NCBI GenBank assembly: GCA_003221435.1
Contig: QHRS01000093.1
Coordinates: 1-21,773 of the forward strand
Length of the DNA stretch: 21,773 nucleotides
Source of the DNA: Candidatus Rokuibacteriota bacterium
GTDB lineage: Bacteria > Methylomirabilota > Methylomirabilia > Rokubacteriales > CSP1-6
Direction of reading: 5' to 3'
Part shown: positions 15,259 to 21,773 of the stretch, one piece after another
Layout of the letters: every line of letters starts with the position of its first letter
How positions within the stretch are numbered: the stretch's first letter is position 1
Translations under genes and position numbers: made by a program
The notes under the pieces: model-generated
Database searches by the model: none
What the model saw: the letters and a program-made list of their open reading frames with translations, nothing else
What the model was told of the DNA's origin: nothing

Positions 15259-16181
15259 GCGGGCCCGAGCCGATCGCCTGCCCGAAGCCGGGCGCCGCGC
15301 AGGTACGCGGGCCACGCCACGACGCGCCGATTCTCGGGCTGAACCTCGATCGGCTCGACGGCGCCGTCTCCCGCCGCGATGCACACCCCACCGGCGCCTG
15401 CGATGAGTGTCCCGGGCGCGATGTCGCCCGCGCTCCGCGCAACCGCCCGAGCGCGCCAGATCGTGAGGCGCCCGCCGGACGCGCGCGTCAGGGCGCCGGG
15501 CCGAGGGTTGCAGCCATGGATGCGGTTGACGAGGGCGCGCGCGGGCTCGCGCCAGTCGAGGTGGCCCTCGGTCTTCCGGAGCCTCGGCGCGAGCGTCGCG
15601 TCGCCGTGCTGCTGCGGGGTCGGCACGATCGTGTCGAGCCGGGCCAGCGTGTCGATCAGCACCCGCGCGCCCAGCCGGGCCAGCCGCGCGCCGAGCTCGC
15701 CGGCCGTCTCGCCGGGACGGATCGCGGTGCGCTCGGACAAGAGGATCGGTCCCGTGTCCATCCCCTCGTCCATCTGAAAGGTCGTGATCCCCGTTTCGCT
15801 CTCGCCCCGGATCAGCGCCCACGCGATCGGCGCGGCCCCCCGGTACTTCGGGAGGAGGGACGCGTGGACGTTGATGGAGCCGCGCGCGGGCACGTCGAGG
15901 ACCGCCTTGGGAAGGATCTGACCGAACGCGACCACGACCGCGAGGTCCGCGCCGAAGGCGCGGAGCGGCTCGAGCCAGCCTGGATCACCGAGCCGCGGGG
16001 GCTGGAGCACCGGAACGGCCGCCGCGATCGCGCGCTCCTTCACGGGTGGAGGAGTCAGGCGCTGGCCGCGGCCGGCCGGCCGGTCCGGCTGCGTGACGAC
16101 GCCGACCACCTCGTGAGACGCGAGCAGGGCCTCGAGCGTCGGCAGCGCGAAGGGCGGAGTTCCGTAGAAGAGCACTCTCAT
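15255..16181 (-). CDS. fmt: Methionyl-tRNA formyltransferase
   Basis: 308 residues. It formylates initiator Met-tRNA with 10-formyl-THF. MRVLFYGTPPFALPTLEALL opens the Rossmann domain. Catalytic N104, H106 and D142 lie in SINVHASLLPKYRGAAPI and MDEGMDTGPIL, at the same spacing as E. coli N106/H108/D144. The C-terminal OB-like domain starts near residue 205 (RIHGCNPRPGAL). The gap to def upstream is 65 bases, larger than elsewhere in this block. The stop overlaps the rsmB start. Confidence 0.97.
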   Translation of the reverse strand: MRVLFYGTPPFALPTLEALLASHEVVGVVTQPDRPAGRGQRLTPPPVKERAIAAAVPVLQPPRLGDPGWLEPLRAFGADLAVVVAFGQILPKAVLDVPARGSINVHASLLPKYRGAAPIAWALIRGESETGITTFQMDEGMDTGPILLSERTAIRPGETAGELGARLARLGARVLIDTLARLDTIVPTPQQHGDATLAPRLRKTEGHLDWREPARALVNRIHGCNPRPGALTRASGGRLTIWRARAVARSAGDIAPGTLIAGAGGVCIAAGDGAVEPIEVQPENRRVVAWPAYLRGARLRAGDRLGPA

Positions 16182-16246
16182 CGGAGCGCCGCCAGTCTAG
16201 CAACGCGCAGGAATCCGGACCAGCGGCAGGACCGACGCGGCAGGAG

Positions 16247-16771
16247 TTAGAGCGCCAGCGCGCTGTGCGGAGCGTCTTCGCGCAGGCCTTCCTTCTTGAT
16301 CGCGCGCTTGACGCGGTCTCGCCTGACCGCATCGAGCCGGTCGATGAACAGCACGCCGTCGAGGTGGTCCATCTCGTGCTGGATCACGCGGGCGTAGAGC
16401 CCTTTGGTCTCGACGGTGACCGGCTGGCCCTCCTCGTCCTGGGCCTCGAGGCGGACCCACTCGGCGCGCGCGACGGGCGCGAAGATCCCGGGGATCGAGA
16501 GGCAGCCTTCCTCGGCCACCACGCGGCCGCCCTGGTCGACGATCTCGGGGTTGACGAGCGCCCGCGGCCCGCGACCCTTCTCGTCGTCGACGACCATCAG
16601 GCGGAGGGAGATGCCGACCTGGGGCGCGGCCAGCCCGACTCCGACCTCGCGATACATCGTATCGATCATGTCGCGCAGGATCGCCCGGATCTCGGGCGTC
16701 ACCTCGCCGACGGGCTCAGCCCGGCGCCGCAGGATGGGATCACCGTATTTCCGAACCGTGAGGACGGCCAT
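16247..16771 (-). CDS. def: Peptide deformylase
   Basis: 174 residues from the ATG at 16771, which shares one base with the priA stop (TGATG). The three family motifs are present: GVGLAAPQ (44-51), EGCLSIP with C90, and QHEMDHLDG with H132, E133 and H136. C90, H132 and H136 bind the catalytic Fe/Zn. It removes the formyl group that Fmt adds, and the two genes are adjacent. The C-terminal tail is short (ends PHSALAL). Confidence 0.97.
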   Translation of the reverse strand: MAVLTVRKYGDPILRRRAEPVGEVTPEIRAILRDMIDTMYREVGVGLAAPQVGISLRLMVVDDEKGRGPRALVNPEIVDQGGRVVAEEGCLSIPGIFAPVARAEWVRLEAQDEEGQPVTVETKGLYARVIQHEMDHLDGVLFIDRLDAVRRDRVKRAIKKEGLREDAPHSALAL

Positions 16772-18579
16772 CAGTCCACCGGATCCATTTCGATTTCTAT
16801 CATACCGCGGCCCCGCCGGTCCGCGGGTCCGCCGTCCTCCAGCGCCCGGGACACGTGGGCGGGCAGATCGGCGCGCCCCTTGACCAGGATGCGCCAGGCG
16901 AGTCCCCGCCGCTCGGCGATCGCCGGGTAGACGGTCAGCCTTGCGTCCCTGAGCCGCCCGACGCACGTGTCGGCGAGCGCGCGCGCGGCGCTCGCCGATC
17001 GGCCGCGCGCGGTGACGCGGCAGAGCCGCCGGAACGGCGGATACCCCGACTCGGCCCGGAAGCGCAGCTCGTGCTTGTAGAACTCCGCACGATCCTGATC
17101 GATCACGGCGCGGAGAATGTAGTGGTCGTGATGCTGAGACTGGATCACGACCTGGCCGTCCGGACGCACGCGCTCGGCAGCGGCCCACATCAAGGCGAAC
17201 GCGCGCTCGCTCGCGCGGAAGTCGGCGACGCGGAGGAACTGATCCGGCGTGACGAAGCCCGCCAGCCCGAGCGACGCGGGCTCGAAGAGCCTGAGCGCGC
17301 CGCGCGTGCCGATCACGATGTCGGCGCCCGTGGCCTCCTGCCGCTGCTTCGCGAGCCGCGCGCCCCGCATCGCGTCGGGGTCATAGCGCGCGATCCGGGC
17401 TCGGGGGAACCGCCGGCGCAGCGCGTGCTCCACGCGCTCGGCGCCCCAGCCGAACGCGGAGAGCCGTCGCCCGCCGCAGGCCCCGCACGTGTCGGGCGCG
17501 GCATCGCGCCGCGCGCAGAACCGGCACGCGAGGGTCTTTTCGACGCGCGAGAACGCGAGCGCGATACCGCACTCGGGGCACCGCGGCACGCTGCCGCAGT
17601 CGTCGCAGGCGAGCGCGGAGCTGAGCCGGCTCACGAGGAGGCACACGCGCCGCCCGCGCGCGAGCGCGTCGTACGCCGCGCGGCCGAGCGCCGGCGTGAG
17701 CGGATCCGCGCGGAGCATCCCGCGGGTGTCGGCGACCGAGACCGCCGGCCAGCTTCCGGGATCGACCGGATGGAGCCGCGCGCGGCCGCCGTCCGCGAGC
17801 CACCAGATCTCGACGCTCGGCGTCGCCGACGGAAGCAGGAGCCGGGCGCCCTCGAGCGCCGCCCGGCGGAGCACGACGTCGCGTGAGTGGATCCGCGGCG
17901 CCCCGGGAGGCTTGTGCGCCGCCTCGTGCTCGTCGATGAGCACGAGCATCGCCGGCGGCGGGATGGGCGCGAGGAGCGCCGAACGCGTGCCCACCGCGAG
18001 CCGCGCCGCGCCCGCGGCGAGCGCGTTCCAGGCGCGCCGGCGGTCGCGATCCGCGATCCCGCTGTCGAGCCGGGCGACGGGACCGAGGGCCGAGAGGCTC
18101 GCTGCCCAGTCCGCCGCGGTCGCGATGTCAGCGGTCAGCAGCAGCACGCCGCCCGCGTGCGCTTCGATCTCCCGGCGCACCCGGGCGAGCCGATCCGCGC
18201 CGACGAACAGCTCCGGCGTCTCCGCCCGATTGCCCGACCACTCGCAGGCGCTCGGCATGGGCTCGCCCGGGAGGACGGGAGGCAGCAGCGCCGCGCTCGT
18301 GGAGCCGAGCGACGAGCAGCTCTCGGCCGAAATCCATCGGGCGAAATCGAGTTGGGAGCGGGACATGATCGGCCCCGGCTCGAGCGCGGCGGCCAGCGGC
18401 TTGACGCCGGCGGTGTCGAGCGCCCGGAGCCCGACGACGACACCCGGGCGCACCGCGCCGCCGAGGGGTGCCTGGACGCGCTGCCCTGGCACGACCGTCA
18501 GATGCGGGGGAACGGAGTAGGAGAACGGATGCGCGACCGGAAGGTCGAAGACAACCTCCGCGATCTGAGTCCTGTTCAC
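16771..18579 (-). CDS. priA: PriA-like primosomal protein N' lacking helicase motifs
   Basis: 602 residues from the GTG at 18579, 8 bases after the udg stop; canonical PriA is about 730. The N-terminal DNA-binding domain (about 5-105) is present. The expected Walker A (GxTGSGKTE) is absent: the segment before VGTRSALLAP (196-205) reads VLLLTADIATAADWAA. The DEEH box is DEHE (216-219). SATPS (251-255) remains, and all eight zinc-binding cysteines are kept (C325, C328, C334, C337, C352, C355, C365, C368). The late motifs GTQMxxKGHDF and QVAGRAGR are replaced by GTRGALRLFEP and AAAERVR, though ADFRASERAF survives. It probably restarts replication forks as a structural protein without ATP-driven unwinding, as proposed for actinobacterial PriA. 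The reading is continuous, so this is not a frameshift. Confidence 0.88.
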   Translation of the reverse strand: MNRTQIAEVVFDLPVAHPFSYSVPPHLTVVPGQRVQAPLGGAVRPGVVVGLRALDTAGVKPLAAALEPGPIMSRSQLDFARWISAESCSSLGSTSAALLPPVLPGEPMPSACEWSGNRAETPELFVGADRLARVRREIEAHAGGVLLLTADIATAADWAASLSALGPVARLDSGIADRDRRRAWNALAAGAARLAVGTRSALLAPIPPPAMLVLIDEHEAAHKPPGAPRIHSRDVVLRRAALEGARLLLPSATPSVEIWWLADGGRARLHPVDPGSWPAVSVADTRGMLRADPLTPALGRAAYDALARGRRVCLLVSRLSSALACDDCGSVPRCPECGIALAFSRVEKTLACRFCARRDAAPDTCGACGGRRLSAFGWGAERVEHALRRRFPRARIARYDPDAMRGARLAKQRQEATGADIVIGTRGALRLFEPASLGLAGFVTPDQFLRVADFRASERAFALMWAAAERVRPDGQVVIQSQHHDHYILRAVIDQDRAEFYKHELRFRAESGYPPFRRLCRVTARGRSASAARALADTCVGRLRDARLTVYPAIAERRGLAWRILVKGRADLPAHVSRALEDGGPADRRGRGMIEIEMDPVD

Positions 18580-18587
18580 CGCCGGGC

Positions 18588-19271
18588 TTACCGTTCGCGG
18601 AGTCGGTCGTACTCCCGTCTGGCGAGCTTCAGGTCTTCCCACGCCATGCGCTTGTATTCCTGACCTGGATTGCGCAGGAGGAACGCGGGATGGAAGGTCG
18701 GCACGAGAAGCGCGGCCCCGTAGGGGTGCACGCGCCCGCGGAGCTTGCCGATCGGCTCCTTCGTCTTGAGCAGCGCCTGGGTCGCGACGCTCCCGAGTGC
18801 CAGGATCACCTTCGGCTGGATCGTCGCGAGCTGCGCCGCCAGGAATTGGCCGCACGCCTCGATCTCGTCCGGCTCTGGGTTGCGGTTGCCCGGCGGCCGG
18901 CACTTGACGACGTTCAGGATGTAGACATCCTCCGCGCGGTCGAATTTTACCGACTCGAGCATCTTGGTGAGGAGCTGACCCGCGCGACCGACGAACGGCT
19001 TGCCCTGCTGGTCCTCTTCCGCGCCGGGGCCTTCGCCGATCACCACCAGGTCCGCGGCGGCGCGCCCCGAGCCGAACACGATCGTCGTGCGGCCCTCGCA
19101 GAGCTTGCAGCGCAGGCAGCCCTGGAGCAGCTCTTCCTGGGTGCGGAGCTGATCCGCCGGGCTCGCGAGATACGCCGGCGAGAGCGCGAGGTCGGTCAGC
19201 CCCATATCGCGGTAGTAGCGAAGCGAGTCGCCGAGCGCGCGCAGCGCGTCGGCCAGCAGCTCCGTGTCCAT
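18588..19271 (-). CDS. udg: Family 4 uracil-DNA glycosylase (iron-sulfur type)
   Basis: 227 residues from the ATG at 19271, four bases after the coaBC stop. It excises uracil from DNA. GEGPGAEEDQQG (79-90) is motif A, followed by PFVGRAGQLL, and VPTFHPAFLLRNP is the C-terminal motif. Cysteines CLRCKLC (52-58), KCRPPGNRNP and ACGQFL fit the 4Fe-4S cluster ligands of the family. About 45 residues precede the core, more than in the shortest members, with no motif I recognise. It lies between coaBC and priA in the same compact operon. Confidence 0.95.
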   Translation of the reverse strand: MDTELLADALRALGDSLRYYRDMGLTDLALSPAYLASPADQLRTQEELLQGCLRCKLCEGRTTIVFGSGRAAADLVVIGEGPGAEEDQQGKPFVGRAGQLLTKMLESVKFDRAEDVYILNVVKCRPPGNRNPEPDEIEACGQFLAAQLATIQPKVILALGSVATQALLKTKEPIGKLRGRVHPYGAALLVPTFHPAFLLRNPGQEYKRMAWEDLKLARREYDRLRER

Positions 19272-19275
19272 CGGG

Positions 19276-20502
19276 TCAGCGCGGCGCGGGGGCCTGCGCC
19301 TGCGCGCGGAGGACGCGCACGCGATCGAGGATCGCATCGGCGATCGCAGACTTCGGTCGGCGGGACAGATGCTCGGTCCCGCCCCATCGATCGACGAGCA
19401 GGACTTCGTTCTCGTCGGCGTCGAAGCCGATGTCCTGGCGGCTGATGTCATTGGCCACGAGCAGGTCGATGCCCTTTTCGTGGAGCTTCTCGACGGCGCG
19501 CTCGGCAACGTCCCGGGTCTCCGCGGCGAAGCCGACGATGAACGCGGAGCCGCGCAGGGCCGCGACCTGCTTCAGGATGTCCGGGTTCGGGGTCAGCTCG
19601 AGCACGAGCCGCTCCTGGCGCGACTTGATCTTCTCCGGCGCGGGCGCCTTCGGCCGGTAGTCGGCGACCGCGGCGGCCTTGATCACGATCGTCGCCGTGC
19701 CGAGGTGCTGGAGCACGGCCTCGCGCATCTCCTCCGCCGACTGCACCGGGACGAAAACGGCGCCCGGGGGCGGCGAGATCGCGGTGGGGCCCGACACGAG
19801 CACCACCTCGGCGCCCCGCCGAAACGCCGCCGTCGCCAGCGCGTATCCCATCTTGCCCGACGAGCGGTTCGAGATGTAGCGGACAGGGTCGATCGCCTCG
19901 CGGGTGGGTCCGGCGGTGATCAGCACGCGCTCGCCGGCCAGGTCCTTGACGGGCGAGAGCAGCCGCACCAGCGCCTCGACGATGTGTTCGATCTCGGGCA
20001 GCCGGCCCTTGCCGGCGAGGCCCGACGCGAGCGCCCCCGCATCCGGCTCGAGGACCGTCGCGCCGCGCGCGCGGAGCGTCCGGACATTGGCCTGGACGGC
20101 GGGATGGTCCCACATGGCCCCGTCCATCGCCGGAACGAAGAGCACGGGCGCGCGCGCCGCCAGCAGGAGCGTCGAGAGAAAGTCGTCGGCCAGCCCGTGC
20201 GCGGCCTTGGCGATCACGTTCGCGGTGGCCGGCGCCACGACGATGGCGTGCGCCCGCTCGGCGATCGCGACGTGCTCGACCGCGTCGTCGCTCTGCGGAT
20301 CGAACAGGTCCGTGAGGACCGGCCGGCCGGAGAGCGTGCGAAACGTCAGCGGGCCGACGAACTGGTGCGCGTGCTCGGTCAGGCACACGGCGACCTCGGC
20401 GCGCCGCCGGGTCAGCTCGCGAAGCAGATAGACCGCCTTGTAGGCGGCGATCGACCCGGTGACGCCGAGGATGAGCTGCTTGCCTGCGAGCGCGTCCGTC
20501 AC
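19276..20502 (-). CDS. coaBC: Bifunctional phosphopantothenoylcysteine decarboxylase / phosphopantothenate-cysteine ligase
   Basis: 408 residues from the GTG at 20502. The CoaC flavoprotein domain (about 1-185) has GVTGSIAAYKA (13-23), H77 in VEHVAIAERA and PATANVIAKAAHGLADD. The usual PAMN is PAMD (D127), and the flap cysteine (C158 in E. coli) is S160 in GALASGLAGKGRLPE. The CoaB domain (about 188-400) has ITAGPTREAIDPVRYISNRS, GKMGYALA and AAAVADYRPK. It converts 4'-phosphopantothenate to 4'-phosphopantetheine for CoA. D127 and S160 together match a variant I recall from other phyla, so the enzyme is probably active. The start is four bases from the rpoZ stop. Confidence 0.96.
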   Translation of the reverse strand: MTDALAGKQLILGVTGSIAAYKAVYLLRELTRRRAEVAVCLTEHAHQFVGPLTFRTLSGRPVLTDLFDPQSDDAVEHVAIAERAHAIVVAPATANVIAKAAHGLADDFLSTLLLAARAPVLFVPAMDGAMWDHPAVQANVRTLRARGATVLEPDAGALASGLAGKGRLPEIEHIVEALVRLLSPVKDLAGERVLITAGPTREAIDPVRYISNRSSGKMGYALATAAFRRGAEVVLVSGPTAISPPPGAVFVPVQSAEEMREAVLQHLGTATIVIKAAAVADYRPKAPAPEKIKSRQERLVLELTPNPDILKQVAALRGSAFIVGFAAETRDVAERAVEKLHEKGIDLLVANDISRQDIGFDADENEVLLVDRWGGTEHLSRRPKSAIADAILDRVRVLRAQAQAPAPR

Positions 20503-20506
20503 GCTG

Positions 20507-20722
20507 TTACGCCTTGGCGGCCTCGCCCTCGTCCTTCACGCGATACCCCACCTTCGCCTGCGCAATCTCCTCGAGCGCGACGCTGGTCGGCTTCTTGTGT
20601 TTCGACTCGACCTGCGGCGCCGCGCCACGATTGATCTGCCGGGCGCGCCTGGCCGCCAGGACGACGAGCAGGTACCGGTTGGACACCTTGTCGAGCGATC
20701 TGCCGAGTGAGGGGAATGCCAT
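20507..20722 (-). CDS. rpoZ: RNA polymerase omega subunit
   Basis: 71 residues from the ATG at 20722 (MAFPSLGRSLDKVSNRYLLV), followed by AARRARQINRG and KPTSVALEEIAQAKVGYRV. This is the omega signature (the NRYxLVxxAxxRAxQ and K.ts.AL.Ei...KV blocks). It stabilises the beta' subunit. The ATG shares a base with the gmk stop (TGATG). The gmk-rpoZ pair is highly conserved and supports the call. A longer in-frame start inside gmk is rejected. Confidence 0.95.
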   Translation of the reverse strand: MAFPSLGRSLDKVSNRYLLVVLAARRARQINRGAAPQVESKHKKPTSVALEEIAQAKVGYRVKDEGEAAKA

Positions 20723-21336
20723 CAGCTTCGTACCTCCAGATCGGGCAGTGCGAGGGAGAGCCGGGTCGTCCGGCACCGTTCGGCCTGAATCACCGCCGCC
20801 AGTTGCTCCACCGCGTCCTTCACGTCGCGGTTCACGATCAGGTAATCGTACTGCCGCCAGAGCTGGATCTCCTCACGGGCGCGGTCCATCCGGCGCTTGA
20901 TCTCGCGCTCGGCGTCCGAGCGCCGCTCGCGGAGCCGCTGCTCCAGTTCGGCCATCGACGGCGCGATGATGAAGATCAGCACCGCTTCCCGGTAGCGCGC
21001 CCGGAGCTGCCGCGCGCCCTGCGTGTCGATGTCGAGGATGATGTCCCGGCCCTCGGCGAGCGCCCGCTCGATCGTTCCGGCGTGCGTGCCGTACAGGTTG
21101 CCGTGCACCTCCGCCCACTCGGCGAACCCGCCCGCCTCCCGCAGCTCCTTGAACGCCGACTCCGTCACGAAATGGAAATCCGCCCCGTCGACTTCGCCGG
21201 GGCGCGGCGGCCGGGTCGTGTACGAGACCGAGTAGGCGAGATCCCCCAGGCGCATCCGGACGTCGCGGCACAGCGTCGTCTTGCCGGCGCCCGAGGGGGC
21301 GGAGACGACGATGAGCGTTCCACGCCGGGAGGTCAT
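20722..21336 (-). CDS. gmk: Guanylate kinase
   Basis: 204 residues. It phosphorylates GMP to GDP. The P-loop is SAPSGAGKT (12-20). YSVSYTTRPPRPGEVDGADF is the GMP-binding region, and GNLYGTHAGTIERAL and DIILDIDTQGARQLR are further family blocks. The R-rich lid RRSDAEREIKRRM and the YDYLIVNRDVKDAVEQL tail are typical. The ATG overlaps the stop of yicC (ATGA). Confidence 0.98.
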   Translation of the reverse strand: MTSRRGTLIVVSAPSGAGKTTLCRDVRMRLGDLAYSVSYTTRPPRPGEVDGADFHFVTESAFKELREAGGFAEWAEVHGNLYGTHAGTIERALAEGRDIILDIDTQGARQLRARYREAVLIFIIAPSMAELEQRLRERRSDAEREIKRRMDRAREEIQLWRQYDYLIVNRDVKDAVEQLAAVIQAERCRTTRLSLALPDLEVRS

Positions 21337-21773
21337 TCGAGATTCTGTACCTGTTCCCGCACCTTCTCGAGGAGACCCTTCGCGGCGATCGCCGACTGCG
21401 ACAGCTCGAGGTCGTCGGCCTTCGACGCGATCGTGTTGAGCTCGCGGTTCATCTCCTGGATTAGAAAGTCGAGCGGCCGCCCGACCGGCCCGCCGTCCTT
21501 CAGCATGAGCGCGAACTGCTCGAGGTGCGCCCGAAGCCGGGTCAGCTCTTCGGCGATGTCCGTCTTTTCCGCCCAGATCGCGACTTCCGTCAGCACTCGC
21601 GACTCGTCGAACGCGTGCGTCCCGAGCAACGCCGTGAAGCGCTCGCGAAACCGCTCCTGCCGCCTCGCGGTCGCGACCGGCACGCGCGCGGTGATCCGCT
21701 CGACTTCGAGCACGAGCGTCTCGTGCAGCGTGCGGAGCGCCCCCGCCAGCGCCTCGCCCTCGGCCTCCCGTCG
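21333..21773 (-). CDS. yicC: YicC family protein (endoribonuclease-type), 5' end cut by window edge
   Basis: The last 146 codons of the gene; the N terminus lies right of position 21773. The reading frame is open to the edge, so the internal GTG near 21713 is not the start. The blocks FRERFTALLGTHAFDESRVL, EVAIWAEKTDIAEELTRLRA, HLEQF and GRPLDFLIQEMNRELNTIAS are the conserved C-terminal (DUF1732) part of YicC. YicC proteins are linked to RNA turnover in E. coli. The yicC-gmk-rpoZ order is widely conserved and the stop overlaps the gmk start. Confidence 0.94.
   Translation of the reverse strand, partial: RREAEGEALAGALRTLHETLVLEVERITARVPVATARRQERFRERFTALLGTHAFDESRVLTEVAIWAEKTDIAEELTRLRAHLEQFALMLKDGGPVGRPLDFLIQEMNRELNTIASKADDLELSQSAIAAKGLLEKVREQVQNLE

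Noticed and set aside
16771..18579. Loss of PriA helicase motifs through a frameshift or internal deletion
   Set aside because: The frame is continuous and recognisable PriA blocks flank the degenerate regions at sensible spacing. Several motifs are altered independently, which fits gradual divergence.

Overview
This is a compact, high-GC (roughly 70% by eye), gene-dense segment of a bacterial chromosome. A TonB-dependent outer-membrane receptor, a TonB protein and a lipoprotein point to a diderm (Gram-negative type) organism. An F420/flavin luciferase-family oxidoreductase, a glutaconate/IpdAB-type CoA-transferase pair and very high GC fit lineages such as Candidatus Rokubacteria/Methylomirabilota or a deltaproteobacterial-grade soil bacterium. 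That placement is an inference from gene content and memory, not from a search. I see no tRNA, rRNA, CRISPR array, insertion sequence, integrase or prophage gene.

Layout. (1) Positions 9116 down to 1, minus strand: the housekeeping cluster ffh-rpsP-rimM-trmD-rplS-rnhB. A bicupin dioxygenase-like gene and an SDR dehydrogenase gene follow, then yraN (the usual neighbour of rnhB), a cysteine-synthase-family gene, the two CoA-transferase subunits and a truncated luciferase-family oxidoreductase at the window edge. (2) Positions 9117-9255: a divergent promoter region with a 13-base palindrome over the likely -35 box of the rightward promoter. (3) Positions 9256-12751, plus strand: a TonB-dependent receptor disrupted by a frameshift/deletion near 9860-9880, a membrane-anchored TonB with the SxxxH transmembrane signature, and a small secreted protein that is only a TonB C-terminal domain. 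(4) Positions 12752-12919: a convergent intergenic region with a very strong GC hairpin. (5) Positions 21773 down to 12920, minus strand: yicC(partial)-gmk-rpoZ-coaBC-udg-priA-def-fmt-rsmB-rpe and a tiny lipoprotein gene.

The two minus-strand blocks are tightly packed. At least eight stop/start junctions are ATGA, GTGA or TGATG overlaps, so translational coupling is likely. The left block combines protein export and targeting (Ffh), ribosome assembly and tRNA modification (S16, RimM, TrmD, L19) and RNase HII with a catabolic tail. The right block combines nucleotide, CoA and transcription functions (Gmk, omega, CoaBC), DNA repair and restart (Udg, PriA) and translation initiation and rRNA modification (Def, Fmt, RsmB).

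The observations most worth checking are: a PriA with no recognisable helicase motifs; the broken receptor with an apparent microhomology deletion; the soluble TonB-domain protein carrying a TonB-box-like stretch; a rimM gene whose only usable conventional start lies 73 bases inside rpsP; and two catabolic genes inserted in the rnhB-yraN junction.
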